Shown piece after piece: positions 17,585 to 26,538 of a stretch of 64,000 nt of DNA. The notes below the pieces were generated by a model. It ran no database searches. It saw only the letters and a program-made list of their open reading frames with translations, and had not been told where the DNA came from. Made by a program: the position numbers and the translations under genes. Each line of letters begins with the position of its first letter. The first letter of the stretch is position 1. Source of the stretch: Tellurirhabdus bombi (GTDB taxonomy: Bacteria > Bacteroidota > Bacteroidia > Cytophagales > Spirosomataceae); NCBI RefSeq assembly GCF_021484805.1, contig NZ_CP090557.1, positions 124,001 through 188,000 of the forward strand. The letters are read 5' to 3'.

Positions 17585-18784
17585 ATGCATTTTTTTCGGG
17601 ATATTGTATTTCTTACTAGCCTTTGCTTTTTGAGTGGCAGTATTGATGCTCAATTAGCGCCCCTGGAAGTAGCCACAGAATCCATTGCTCACGTAGCCAC
17701 TCATCGTCCAATTCACCGAGCAACAGCGCAGGTGTCTGTCAAGGTCGGCATGGAAAACCACCTGTTTGCCTCGTATATTCTGGCAACAGCAGCTCTGGCC
17801 GAAAAAAATGATGCATATACGCTTGGTGAGGGGGATGGTTTGGTGGCGGTGTTTGTGCAAAATCCAACGCCTGATACCCACGTTCGGGTAGAGGTTAGCT
17901 CAACGCCATTTAGTGAAGCCGCTTCGTACGAAGGCATCCTGCTAGAAGCTGGACGCCAATACCAAGTTACGCCGCAACTCGCCTGGGATTACGAGAAACT
18001 GCGCCGACTTAACCAACCTACACCCATTAATTTTACCATCACTACTTTTGTTGATGAAGTAAAAGTAGGGCACAAAACGGTGGTTGCCACGCTCCGCTCT
18101 ATCAATGACTGCCCGTATTTTTGGGAAGAAAAAGGCCATCCAAAAGGAAATATTGACATGAATTATATGTATACCGCTTACGTCAACGAAGACGATCCAG
18201 TGGTGGATAAAATTCTGTCCGAGGCCTTGCAAACAGGCATTGTCCCCGCTTTCGATGGCTACCAGTCTGATGATGTCAAAGCAGTGGACGATCAGGTATT
18301 TGCCATCTGGTACGCAATGCAAAAACACGGAATTCGCTACAGCTCGATTTCAACGAACTCCAGCACAGGCACTTCCCCAACTTTATACAGCCAGCGCATT
18401 CGGCTGGTCGACCAAACCTGGGATCTACGTCAGGCCAATTGCGCCGATGCGATGGTTTTATTTGCTTCGGTATTGCGTTCCATTCACATCGAGCCGGTTA
18501 TTATTTTATTTCCTGACCACTGTTTTCTAGGGTACTACCGCGACGGCGCACGCAAAGATTTTGCGTGTCTGGAAACCTCCATGGTTGGTGAACTGGATTT
18601 GAAAAAGATACCGCAAGTGAAACGCATAAAAGCTTCCCGGCAATTGTTTGCTACGGCCCGTTCCCGCGCCCAGCGTCAATTTAATGAGTCGAAAGAAGTC
18701 TTGGTGTCGAATAAAGAGCAGCACTACCGCTTTATCGCTCTTTCGGATGAGCGAAGATCAGGCATTCGGCCAATTGGTCGTTAA
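17585..18784 (+). CDS. Secreted transglutaminase-like protein
   Basis: A 399-residue protein with a signal peptide (MHFFRDIVFLTSLCFLSGSIDA). Residues 275-320 have the core of a transglutaminase-like cysteine domain: DLRQANCADAMVLFASVLRS with Cys286, then IILFPDHCFLGYY with His312, followed by DFACLET. The region before it (residues 45-175) is beta-rich and may be an Ig-like domain. Such proteins in bacteria act as amidases or proteases on cell-surface substrates, but the substrate here is unknown. A strong terminator follows 10 nt after the stop. Confidence 0.6.
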   Translation: MHFFRDIVFLTSLCFLSGSIDAQLAPLEVATESIAHVATHRPIHRATAQVSVKVGMENHLFASYILATAALAEKNDAYTLGEGDGLVAVFVQNPTPDTHVRVEVSSTPFSEAASYEGILLEAGRQYQVTPQLAWDYEKLRRLNQPTPINFTITTFVDEVKVGHKTVVATLRSINDCPYFWEEKGHPKGNIDMNYMYTAYVNEDDPVVDKILSEALQTGIVPAFDGYQSDDVKAVDDQVFAIWYAMQKHGIRYSSISTNSSTGTSPTLYSQRIRLVDQTWDLRQANCADAMVLFASVLRSIHIEPVIILFPDHCFLGYYRDGARKDFACLETSMVGELDLKKIPQVKRIKASRQLFATARSRAQRQFNESKEVLVSNKEQHYRFIALSDERRSGIRPIGR

Positions 18785-18794
18785 TGTAGATAGC

Positions 18795-18829
18795 AAAAGC
18801 CCCGTAAACTCTCTGATTACGGGGCTTTT
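18795..18829. terminator. Bidirectional terminator
   Basis: AAAAGCCCCGTAA pairs perfectly with TTACGGGGCTTTT across a 9-nt loop; T-rich sequence follows on the plus strand. It separates the transglutaminase-like gene from the convergent ABC permease gene. Confidence 0.85.
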
Positions 18830-18848
18830 ATTTATTTCTCCACTAAAG

Positions 18849-20183
18849 TTATTCTTCTGCGAGGGTTCTCGAAATGTTCATCCGATAGATACCTAGGGCC
18901 GGTAGAGCCGCTGCCACAATGCCAACCGTTACCGCCACGCCCAACACCAGCCACTCTTCGGGCAAAATAGCCAGATTGGCCAACGTATAATGATAACTGC
19001 TCTCTACCCGCGCCGAGAATAAAAGGAGTCCTGCCCGACTAACAACGAGTCCCAGTACAAAGCCAATTAAGGCTAGCACCAAGCCTTCCAGTAAGAGCAT
19101 CCCGAAGAGTTGCGTCCGGGTAGCCCCCATCGACAGCATCAATGCCATTTCGTACTTGCGTTCTTTCAGGGAGTTATAAAGCGACACAAATACACTGATT
19201 CCCGAGATGATCATGATGGCAATAGCCAGTCCGCGCAGGGTCTCTACGCCTACACCTAACAAGGAAAACAACCGATCAATTTCGATAGCGGGCAAAGCAG
19301 CCTGCATCTTTGAATTCATATTGACGCTACGCATTAGCATCATTCCCAGCGGATTGCGGAATTTAATCAGCATACTCGTGATTTCACGGTGGTCGCCGTG
19401 CTCTTCCCCTTCTTCGTGATGCTCTTCTTCCTGAGGCGGCGGTCCTGGTACGGCCAACATCGGCATTCGGCCACTTCGTTTAGCCACGGCTGGCTGTTCT
19501 GCTACCGGAGCAGGGCTAGCCTTTGCTTCCCCGGCGGGTTCGTCCTCGTGTTTCTCCCCTTCTTCGTGGTGGTCGTGAATGGCCCACACACTCGAAATAT
19601 CCGTCAAAATCAGTTGATCAACTACGCTATTACTCGGCTTGAAAATGCCCACCACTTTGTATTTCGAATCCCCGTGCTCTTCCCCTTCCGCATCCAGTCC
19701 GTGGGAGCTGGCAAACTCATCGCCAATTTTTAAACCAGTAATCTGGGCCACCCGCGCACCGACTGTTACTTCCAGCGCCTTCTTAAATAGCTTTCCTTCC
19801 TCAACCGATGCCCCATAATGATCGACGTATCGTTTATCCGTTCCAACAATGCGAAACGATTGGTAATTGTCGCCCATTGACAGCGGAATGGCCGTTTTTA
19901 CCATTGGGTTTTTAGCCAGTCTCTCCGCCTCCTCCAACGGAATATTACCCGTCGGCGCATCGATCTGGTAAATGCTCGATAGAATTAACTGCAACGGACT
20001 GCCTTTTGCGCCCACCACCATATCGACGCCCTTGATATTCCGGCTAAATTGCTCTTCCAGTTGTTTATTCAGTAATAAAAGCAGCGAGATGATGCTGATA
20101 CCCAGGGTCATTAGCAAGCCGCTCAAGAAACTGCTCAGCGGCTTATCTTTCAGGTTAGCCCAACTTATTTTCAGGAGATTCAT
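18849..20183 (-). CDS. ABC transporter permease (FtsX/MacB type) with His-rich loop
   Basis: A 444-residue permease with one N-terminal helix (residues 18-40), a large periplasmic domain, and three C-terminal helices (from about residue 320), the layout of LolC/MacB-type FtsX permeases. An insertion at residues 203-265 is packed with His, Glu and Asp (HDHHEEGEKHEDE, then EEEHHEEGEEHGDH), split by a Pro/Ala linker, and would bind divalent metal. It forms a pair with the ATPase gene 58 nt upstream. Related Zur-regulated FtsX-type transporters exist in Pseudomonas; whether this one handles metal or lipoprotein is open. Confidence 0.8.
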   Translation of the reverse strand: MNLLKISWANLKDKPLSSFLSGLLMTLGISIISLLLLLNKQLEEQFSRNIKGVDMVVGAKGSPLQLILSSIYQIDAPTGNIPLEEAERLAKNPMVKTAIPLSMGDNYQSFRIVGTDKRYVDHYGASVEEGKLFKKALEVTVGARVAQITGLKIGDEFASSHGLDAEGEEHGDSKYKVVGIFKPSNSVVDQLILTDISSVWAIHDHHEEGEKHEDEPAGEAKASPAPVAEQPAVAKRSGRMPMLAVPGPPPQEEEHHEEGEEHGDHREITSMLIKFRNPLGMMLMRSVNMNSKMQAALPAIEIDRLFSLLGVGVETLRGLAIAIMIISGISVFVSLYNSLKERKYEMALMLSMGATRTQLFGMLLLEGLVLALIGFVLGLVVSRAGLLLFSARVESSYHYTLANLAILPEEWLVLGVAVTVGIVAAALPALGIYRMNISRTLAEE

Positions 20184-20241
20184 TGTCGTACGTTTAAAAC
20201 GGTTCTGTCGCGAAGCGTTACTTTGTTAGGATAGTCCCAGG

Positions 20242-20880
20242 TTATAGAAGAACCTGATTGGCGAATTCATCTTTGAGCCGCTGGTCGTGCGTGACGACAA
20301 TGAGACTCGCGCCAATCTGCTCGGATTGTTGCCGCAGCAGCGCTACCACGCGGGCGCAGTTATCGTCGTCCAGACTGGACGTGGGTTCATCGGCCAGAAT
20401 CACCGATCCTTCCGAACCTGTGTGGTTCATCATAGCCCGGGCAATGCTTACCCGTTGCTGTTCACCCTGGCTTAACTGGTGCGTTTTTTTAGCCAGATGA
20501 TCCGCAAAACCCAGTTGCTCCGCCAACTTACGGGCACGATTTTTATCCTGTGATTTCCCAGCTAAATAATTCGCTAGCAACAAATTATCGAGCACCGACA
20601 ACGAACTAACAAAGTGAGGCTTCTGGTAAACGATTCCTACGTGGGCCGCCCGAAAAGCCGCCGTTTCGGCTGGGCTAAGCTGCGTTAAATCTGTTCTGTT
20701 GATTTGAATAGAACCACTTTCAGGTTTGAGCAGCAAGGCCAGAAGATGCAGCAATGTTGTTTTCCCCCGCCCGGATTGACCAAGTATCAGCAGCGCTTCC
20801 CGGTCGTTGCAGTGCAAATCGGGAAATGAGAAGCGTTTATCGGGAGAATACGAAAACGTGAGTTGATGAGAAGTAAGCAT
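20242..20880 (-). CDS. ABC transporter ATP-binding protein (LolD/MacB type)
   Basis: A 212-residue ATPase from the ATG at 20880; a longer frame to 20934 would begin upstream of the predicted transcription start. Walker A is GQSGRGKTT (residues 34-42), the signature is LSQGEQQR and Walker B VILADEPTSSLD, with the switch His in VVTHD. It is the partner of the FtsX-type permease downstream and powers movement of substrate across or out of the inner membrane. Confidence 0.9.
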   Translation of the reverse strand: MLTSHQLTFSYSPDKRFSFPDLHCNDREALLILGQSGRGKTTLLHLLALLLKPESGSIQINRTDLTQLSPAETAAFRAAHVGIVYQKPHFVSSLSVLDNLLLANYLAGKSQDKNRARKLAEQLGFADHLAKKTHQLSQGEQQRVSIARAMMNHTGSEGSVILADEPTSSLDDDNCARVVALLRQQSEQIGASLIVVTHDQRLKDEFANQVLL

Positions 20881-20900
20881 AAGTACCAGATCGGCAAGCC

Positions 20901-20926
20901 CAAAAATAATCATTTCTTGGCTGCAA
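20901..20926 (-). promoter_or_regulatory. Promoter of the ABC transporter operon
   Basis: On the minus strand a perfect TATTTTTG (20908-20901) with TTG (20926-20924) 15 nt upstream. The start point near 20894 gives a 14-nt leader to ATG 20880. Confidence 0.55.
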
Positions 20927-20957
20927 GATGGCAATCAATTTATGCCAAGCCAAGAAA
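20913..20957. promoter_or_regulatory. Inverted repeat upstream of the ABC transporter promoter
   Basis: TTTCTTGGCT at 20913-20922 and its exact complement AGCCAAGAAA at 20948-20957, 25 nt apart. One arm sits between the -33 and -7 elements and the other upstream of -33, as for a regulator that loops or binds as a dimer of dimers. Confidence 0.4.
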
Positions 20958-21034
20958 AGAAGCAGGATTCCTGAAAAAAGCCATTTCATTTTAGTAAAGT
21001 TTCAGAACTTTGTCAAAGTCTGTTATCGCACTGC

Positions 21035-21604
21035 ATGAAACGAATTGCTTTATTTGCCTCTGGCTCCGGCTCCAACGCCGAAAAAATTGCGGAATACTTT
21101 ACGAATAATGATGAAGTAAAAGTCTCATTAATTCTGTCAAACAACCCAAAAGCGGGTGTCATCGACCGGGCCCGGCGCTTGCATATACCCGTTCTTTTGT
21201 TTGACCGACATACCTTTTACCAAACCGACGAAATCACGGAACTGCTCCAAAATCAACAGATTGACCTGATTGTGCTGGCCGGTTTCTTGTGGTTGCTCCC
21301 TCCCTCTCTGGTGAAGGCTTTCGAGCGTCGCATCATTAACATTCATCCGGCATTATTACCTAAATTTGGTGGTAAAGGCATGTATGGCCATTTTGTTCAC
21401 GAAGCGGTGGTAGCGGGTGGCGAAACTGAATCCGGCATTACCATTCATTACGTCAATGAAAAATACGACGAAGGTGATGTTATTTTCCAGGCAAAGTGCG
21501 TTGTTGAACCAACTGACACGCCGGAAGATGTGGCCAAAAAAATACAAGTTTTAGAGCATCAGCATTTTCCCAAAGTCATTGCTGATCTTTTATTGAACCC
21601 GTAA
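21035..21604 (+). CDS. purN: Phosphoribosylglycinamide formyltransferase
   Basis: A 189-residue enzyme with the N-terminal phosphate-binding ALFASGSGSNAEKI, then IINIHPALLPKFGGKGMYG holding the catalytic Asn and His, and YDEGDVIFQ with the catalytic Asp. It transfers a formyl group from 10-formyltetrahydrofolate to GAR in purine synthesis. Length is normal. A near-consensus -7 element (GAACTTTG at 21005-21012) precedes it. It stands alone without other pur genes. Confidence 0.95.
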   Translation: MKRIALFASGSGSNAEKIAEYFTNNDEVKVSLILSNNPKAGVIDRARRLHIPVLLFDRHTFYQTDEITELLQNQQIDLIVLAGFLWLLPPSLVKAFERRIINIHPALLPKFGGKGMYGHFVHEAVVAGGETESGITIHYVNEKYDEGDVIFQAKCVVEPTDTPEDVAKKIQVLEHQHFPKVIADLLLNP

Positions 21605-21642
21605 TTAATTGATGAAGTGGGCTTTTTAGCTCGTTTACCCCA

Positions 21643-22047
21643 ATGCGAATGAAAAAATCTCTATTGCTACTGCTTTTTTTAGGTGGTCTGCTAATGGGCT
21701 GCTTCCGACCGGCGATTTCGCTAAATACACAGCCAAACTACCCGGTTGACGTTTTCTATGCCAATCAGACACGCCCCGAAGCGCATTACACGGATTTAAA
21801 ATGGCTGGAATTTACGGAAGAAACACCTTTAACGGATAAACAACGACCGAAGCGGGGCGGACGGCTCTTGTCCAAAGGCACCAATCAGGAACAAAAGGAA
21901 ATTTTGCTGGCTAAACTAACGCTGGAAGCTAAGAAGATTGGTGCGGATGCGTTAATGGACGTTCGCTACCAATATTACATTTCAGCCGATGTAAATGGAT
22001 ACAAGCTGGGCGGTATGGCCATCAAGTATACTTCTGTTCCACAGTGA
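21643..22047 (+). CDS. Small lipoprotein of unknown function
   Basis: A 134-residue protein with a lipoprotein signal (lipobox LLMGC at residues 16-20). The mature part ends in KKIGADALMDVRYQYYISAD and GMAIKY, a pattern similar to small heavy-metal-binding-like or DUF4156-type lipoproteins, but I cannot assign a family firmly. ATG at 21643 and 21649 are both possible starts. Its stop is one base from the stop of the convergent FG-GAP gene. Confidence 0.6.
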   Translation: MRMKKSLLLLLFLGGLLMGCFRPAISLNTQPNYPVDVFYANQTRPEAHYTDLKWLEFTEETPLTDKQRPKRGGRLLSKGTNQEQKEILLAKLTLEAKKIGADALMDVRYQYYISADVNGYKLGGMAIKYTSVPQ

Positions 22048-22048
22048 T

Positions 22049-23218
22049 TTAGCGCTTACCTGCTGGCGTATTATTCCAGTAAATCAGCACGTTCAGGGTG
22101 GCGCGGCCCGAAGCGATAATGTCTAAATCGCCATCCTGATCGAGGTCGGCAGCCTGTAAATCTTCGCAGGCCATCATCACGCTATCGTCGAGCGGAAATT
22201 CCTGCCAGGTCGTCAGGGTTTTGTCGGGCACAAAGAGCCGAACGCCCACTTTTTTGTCCGCATTGGGATTACGCCAACCCATCACAATCTGGTCGCTTCC
22301 CATTTTTAAAAAGTCGCCACAGAGCAGCGCGTGGCCCTGGTTCATGCGGTCCGTCAGGGTCTGGCCGTCTTTCTGATTGGGTCGGTATACCACCAGCCGG
22401 TTGCCGTGCATGGGTTCGATTGAAGTCACCAACGCTTGCTTGCCGTTTTGAAAGCCCCGACGCACCTCGCCCATGCCGTTGCCCTGACCGATCCATTGCT
22501 CCGTCTGCTCCCATTTCCCAGCCAGAAAACGCACCAATTTGCTGCCTTCTTTGCCACCCAGAAGCATCCGTGTTTCGGCGCCATCTTCCCAGATTTCAAA
22601 ATTATGCGTCATGTGCAGCGTCGAATCCACCAGTTGCGTTGTCCAGCGGCTGCGCGGATCAGTTGGTTTTTCGTAAGCCAGTATCCGAACGCCGCGCCCT
22701 TCCCCGTTTCGATTGCCCAGCCCATGCAGCGGAACAACAATAAGCTGATACCGATTAGGACCCACTTTAGCCCAGCGCATGCGGTGGGTCGTTACTTCGT
22801 GGTGCAGGCGCACCGGCTCCCAGTTTTTCGTTGGGTCCTGGGGCCGGATTAGGTAAAATACGCCACCCGATTTCGTTGAGTCCGCTGTTTCGGAGGGGTT
22901 CCAGCCAGCCCCCACGGCCACCTCTACCCGCCCGTCGCCGTCAATGTCACGGGCAGCAATGCAAACATTATCCTGTGGTGTAAGGTTGGCAGCCATCACA
23001 TGGCGCGTCCAGTTTCCGGTTTGATTCCCAGGATTTTGGTACCAGACAATTTCTTTCTGATCAGCCAGCAGGATGTCCGGCTTTTTATCTCCATCGACAT
23101 CGCCAATCGCCAGGCCATAGCCAATATCGATCTGGTTGTCAACCACCTGTATTTTAAACGATGGTGTTTGCGCGTAAAGTGTATGCGTCAATAGGAAGAG
23201 AATAAGCAGCTTTTTCAT
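22049..23218 (-). CDS. Secreted FG-GAP/VCBS repeat protein
   Basis: A 389-residue protein with a signal peptide (MKKLLILFLLTHTLYAQ). It carries FG-GAP-type calcium-binding repeats: IGDVDGDKKPDILLAD, ARDIDGDGRVEVAVG and AADLDQDGDLDIIASG at the C-terminus, consistent with a seven-bladed propeller. Members in Bacteroidota are exported and often sit near sugar-use genes; the ligand is unknown. No close operon partner. Confidence 0.8.
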   Translation of the reverse strand: MKKLLILFLLTHTLYAQTPSFKIQVVDNQIDIGYGLAIGDVDGDKKPDILLADQKEIVWYQNPGNQTGNWTRHVMAANLTPQDNVCIAARDIDGDGRVEVAVGAGWNPSETADSTKSGGVFYLIRPQDPTKNWEPVRLHHEVTTHRMRWAKVGPNRYQLIVVPLHGLGNRNGEGRGVRILAYEKPTDPRSRWTTQLVDSTLHMTHNFEIWEDGAETRMLLGGKEGSKLVRFLAGKWEQTEQWIGQGNGMGEVRRGFQNGKQALVTSIEPMHGNRLVVYRPNQKDGQTLTDRMNQGHALLCGDFLKMGSDQIVMGWRNPNADKKVGVRLFVPDKTLTTWQEFPLDDSVMMACEDLQAADLDQDGDLDIIASGRATLNVLIYWNNTPAGKR

Positions 23219-23394
23219 GGTGTGGTTTAGAAGTCAGTCAGTGAATATAGGATAAATCTATTTACAACCCGACAATATTCTACATCACTTTTAATGAGCT
23301 CTTACTTGCAAACTAGGTCACTCCCAACTGCTTTGCGCTGGAAGTTTTGAAGTATATAATGGTACAAAATAAAGTTTTAATAACGTAATATAGG

Positions 23395-23430
23395 AAAATT
23401 TAGGTTCGTCTAAATTTTCGCCTACATTTG
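23395..23430 (+). promoter_or_regulatory. Operator-promoter: perfect 24-bp palindrome plus TACATTTG
   Basis: AAAATTTAG at 23395-23403 and its complement CTAAATTTT at 23410-23418 flank the spacer GTTCGT. The form TTTAG-N6-CTAAA resembles sites of DtxR-family (IdeR/MntR) repressors. A perfect -7 element TACATTTG follows at 23423-23430, so the palindrome covers the -33 and spacer region, the classic repressor position. Confidence 0.65.
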
Positions 23431-23482
23431 TGGCTTAGCAAGTGGCAACAGATCAATAGTTGCTTAAACTTCATCCCCCTAA

Positions 23483-23851
23483 ATGACTCTTCTGCTGGCA
23501 TACCGACGCCTTATTGCCCGCATTCTGCTGATTATCTTCAGCATGATGATGGTCAATGGCATTGTATTCCGGCACGCGCACAAGCTTCCAAGCGGGCGGG
23601 TAATCATCCACGCTCACCCCTACTGGCCGATCAATAAAAGTCCTTATCAGCCTAATACCCACACCACGCAGGAGTTGTTCTGGCTTGATACAGTTTCTAA
23701 CCTGGTCTTCGAAGGTCCAGCCGTGGCCATTTTTGTCTTTGCGGCCCTGCTGTTGATCCAATCCGCGCGTTTTGTTGCATACAAACGAACGCTTCTCTCT
23801 TACTCCTTTTACCACTTTTCGCACCGGGGGCCACCCGCAATTAGCAACTAG
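23483..23851 (+). CDS. Small membrane protein with His-x-His pairs
   Basis: A 122-residue protein with a helix at residues 10-28, a loop carrying His31-x-His33, His43-x-His45 and His60, and a second helix at residues 78-97. I do not recognise a family. The paired His residues suggest divalent metal binding in the periplasmic loop. It is the first gene after the DtxR-like operator, and the TonB-dependent receptor follows 75 nt later, so the two are probably co-transcribed and serve the same import task. Confidence 0.6.
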   Translation: MTLLLAYRRLIARILLIIFSMMMVNGIVFRHAHKLPSGRVIIHAHPYWPINKSPYQPNTHTTQELFWLDTVSNLVFEGPAVAIFVFAALLLIQSARFVAYKRTLLSYSFYHFSHRGPPAISN

Positions 23852-23926
23852 TTCCGTCGTTTCCTTGCTCCTTTTCTGGGGTAAGTGAGGTACATCTATG
23901 TTGTTCAATTGTATTTTTCCTTTTCT

Positions 23927-26347
23927 ATGCGAAAGATTATTTCCTTCTGCCTGTATTTTTTTGCCCTTTCTTCTGCCCTTGCACAACATACCTTATCCGG
24001 TCAGGTAAAGCACCAGGAAAACAACGAGGCCGTTATCGGGGCAACTATTTTCATCCCTGAACTCCGTACGGGCGCTACCACCGATGTCAATGGATCCTAT
24101 CGCCTGGCTAACCTGCCCAACGGCACCTTTACCATTCAGGTGTCCTTTATTTCGCACAAAACCATTGTGCAGAAAGTGACGCTTCCGGGCGTTCAGACGC
24201 TGGATTTCACAATGGAAAACTCGGTCAATTCCCTGGAAGAAGTCATTGTGTCGGGTTCATCGACCAAAACAATCATCAAGGAAAGTCCCATTCCTATTGC
24301 GGCGCTCTCTCGAATTCAATGGCTGCAAACACCTTCGACTAACCTGATCGATGCAGTTGCGAAACTCCCCGGCATGTCTCAGATTTCAACGGGTGTTGGA
24401 TTATCCAAGCCCATTATTCGGGGGTTGGGATTCAACCGCGTCATTACCATGCACGATGGCGTGCGGCAGGAAGACAACCAATGGGGCGAAGAACACAGCA
24501 TCCAGGTCGACGAATATTCCATTGACCGCTACGAAATCATCCGGGGCGCTGGCAGCCTCATGTACGGTTCCGACGGCCTTGGCGGGGTCATGTCCATTTT
24601 GTCGCCCCGCCCCGTTGAAGAAGGTAAAATTGTTGGTCGCGTGTTAACCAACTACATGACGAACAATAACATGGTTGGCTTGTCGGCGCAGGTTGCCGGT
24701 AATAAAAATGGCTTTGTCTGGCACCTTCAGACGAGTCGGAAAGATGCGAAAAATTACCGCAATCCGGTAGATGGTCGCGTGTATAATTCAAATTTTCAGG
24801 AGCCACTTAACTTTAACGGATTCCTGGGTCTGAATAAGAAATGGGGCTATTCTCGCCTGTATTTTGTCCGGTCATTTCAGCGCTATAGCATCGTTACCGG
24901 AACCCGGAACGAGCGGGGGCAATTCACCAAAGCGGTTGCGCTGAACGACAGCACCGACGGCTTTATTCCAGCTCCCGCCAATGAACTAAATGGCCGCACC
25001 TTCGATCCCTCGAATTCGCAGCGACTCGGCAACTACAAAGTTTCACTCAACAATTATTTCCAACTGGGCGAGTCTTCTTTATCGGTTAATCTGTCGTACG
25101 CTCAGAATCGCCGGGTCGAATTTGGAAACGTTTTTGCGCCTGGTGTTGCCGATTTGTACCTGTTTCTGCAAACCATGTATTACGACGCCCGTTATAATCT
25201 GCCCGCCCGAAAAGGCTGGGAAACAACGCTGGGAACTAATGGAATGCGCCAGAATCTGGACAACCGGGGCAGCCAGACTCTTTATCCAAACTACAACCTG
25301 TTTGATAACGGTATTTTTGTTTTTACGAAGAAAAGTTACGACCGTTTGAAACTCAGCGGCGGCGTTCGGTATGACATTCGCAATCTGGATATCAACAAAT
25401 TATACATTGATCCCGAAGGTCTTTTTCAGGCGCAACCCGTTCCCGGTGCCATCGAACGCTTCCCTGGTTTTCAAAGAACCTACCAGAATATTTCCGCCAG
25501 TGCCGGTGGCGTTTACAACCTCACTTCCAGGTTAGCCGTCCGCGCCAATGCCTCCCGTGGTTTTCGCGCGCCAACCGTTCCCGAACTATCTTCCAACGGC
25601 GAACACGCCGGTACGTTCCGATACGAAATTGGTAATCTGAAAGCCCTTCCCGAGGTGGCTTATCAGGGTGATTTAGGGGCTACCTTCGAGGCAAAAAGCG
25701 TTTACCTGGATGTCAGTATTTTCCAGAATTCCATTCAGAACTATACGTATTCAGAGCGCGTGCTGAGTCCTGCCGGTCAGGATTCGATCATCAATGGAGT
25801 TCCTGTTTTCCGGTACGCGCAGGGCAATGCCCGCCTGCGGGGTCTGGAAGCTACATTTACGTGGAATCCGGTTGGTGCCCGCTGGTTAAATTTCACCCAG
25901 AGCTATTCATCGGTCTTTACCCGAAATTTAGCGGCCAAAGAGCCTGCTGCCCGTTATTTGCCATTTATGCCCGCCCCGCGCTGGATTACGCAGGTCAAAT
26001 TAACCCGAGACAGTTGGAAAAACAGATTGCGCAATATCTACCTTTCGGCCGATATGGAAATCACGCAGCGGCAGGATCGAGTGCTGCTCGCTTACAATAC
26101 GGAAACGGAAACGCCCGGCTATACACTTGTCAATCTTGGCGTTGGCGGAGATATTGTGTCGAACAGTAAACATACCTTATTTTCTATTTATCTGGCCGCT
26201 ACCAACCTGTTTGACGTTGCTTACCAAAGTCACCAGAGCCGCCTGAAATACCTGGATGCAAATCCGGTAACAGGTCGTCAGGGTGTTTACAGCATGGGAC
26301 GAAACGTAAGTATCCGGTTAGTAATTCCCTTTGAAGGAAAACTTTAA
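23927..26347 (+). CDS. TonB-dependent receptor
   Basis: About 806 residues from the ATG at 23927; a GTG at 23885 in the same frame would spoil the signal peptide (MRKIISFCLYFFALSSALAQ). A carboxypeptidase-regulatory-like domain follows (LSGQV, DVNGSYRLANLPNG), then the plug (SLEEVIVSGSSTKTI, RYEIIRGAGSLMYGSDGLGG) and a 22-strand barrel ending in VSIRLVIPF. The plug segment DGVRQEDNQWGEEH recalls receptors for metal or small metal complexes. No SusD partner is present. The upstream operator suggests iron- or manganese-dependent repression. Confidence 0.88.
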   Translation: MRKIISFCLYFFALSSALAQHTLSGQVKHQENNEAVIGATIFIPELRTGATTDVNGSYRLANLPNGTFTIQVSFISHKTIVQKVTLPGVQTLDFTMENSVNSLEEVIVSGSSTKTIIKESPIPIAALSRIQWLQTPSTNLIDAVAKLPGMSQISTGVGLSKPIIRGLGFNRVITMHDGVRQEDNQWGEEHSIQVDEYSIDRYEIIRGAGSLMYGSDGLGGVMSILSPRPVEEGKIVGRVLTNYMTNNNMVGLSAQVAGNKNGFVWHLQTSRKDAKNYRNPVDGRVYNSNFQEPLNFNGFLGLNKKWGYSRLYFVRSFQRYSIVTGTRNERGQFTKAVALNDSTDGFIPAPANELNGRTFDPSNSQRLGNYKVSLNNYFQLGESSLSVNLSYAQNRRVEFGNVFAPGVADLYLFLQTMYYDARYNLPARKGWETTLGTNGMRQNLDNRGSQTLYPNYNLFDNGIFVFTKKSYDRLKLSGGVRYDIRNLDINKLYIDPEGLFQAQPVPGAIERFPGFQRTYQNISASAGGVYNLTSRLAVRANASRGFRAPTVPELSSNGEHAGTFRYEIGNLKALPEVAYQGDLGATFEAKSVYLDVSIFQNSIQNYTYSERVLSPAGQDSIINGVPVFRYAQGNARLRGLEATFTWNPVGARWLNFTQSYSSVFTRNLAAKEPAARYLPFMPAPRWITQVKLTRDSWKNRLRNIYLSADMEITQRQDRVLLAYNTETETPGYTLVNLGVGGDIVSNSKHTLFSIYLAATNLFDVAYQSHQSRLKYLDANPVTGRQGVYSMGRNVSIRLVIPFEGKL

Positions 26348-26366
26348 GGGGCTTTCTGATGAAGCC

Positions 26367-26406
26367 ATTACCTCATTTTTTGCATAAAGAAATGAGGTAA
26401 TTTTTG
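26367..26406 (+). terminator. Terminator of the TonB receptor operon
   Basis: A 12-bp perfect stem (ATTACCTCATTT and its complement) with an 11-nt loop, followed by TTTTTG. It lies 20 nt after the receptor stop codon. Confidence 0.85.
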
Positions 26407-26484
26407 TTATATTTTAAGTTAAACCTGTAAGCGAATAGGACTTTTATTACAGTTACTCTTTACAAGAAACTGATACACATTGCA

Positions 26485-26510
26485 TTGTATTAAATCAATA
26501 TATAACTTCG
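26485..26510 (+). promoter_or_regulatory. Putative promoter of the CBM48-like gene
   Basis: TTG at 26485-26487 and TAACTTCG (one mismatch to TAnnTTTG) at 26503-26510, 15 nt apart; start codon 29 nt downstream. Confidence 0.4.
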
Positions 26511-26538
26511 TAATCGAAACCAAATACTATTTCCTTTT

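Noticed and set aside
20881-20934. Longer start for the ABC ATPase gene
   Set aside because: The predicted promoter lies within this stretch, so the extension would not be transcribed.
20881-21034. Zur-like palindrome upstream of the ABC transporter genes
   Set aside because: I looked for TGCAAC-N3-GTTGCA here and found none; the repeat present is TTTCTTGGCT, a different sequence.
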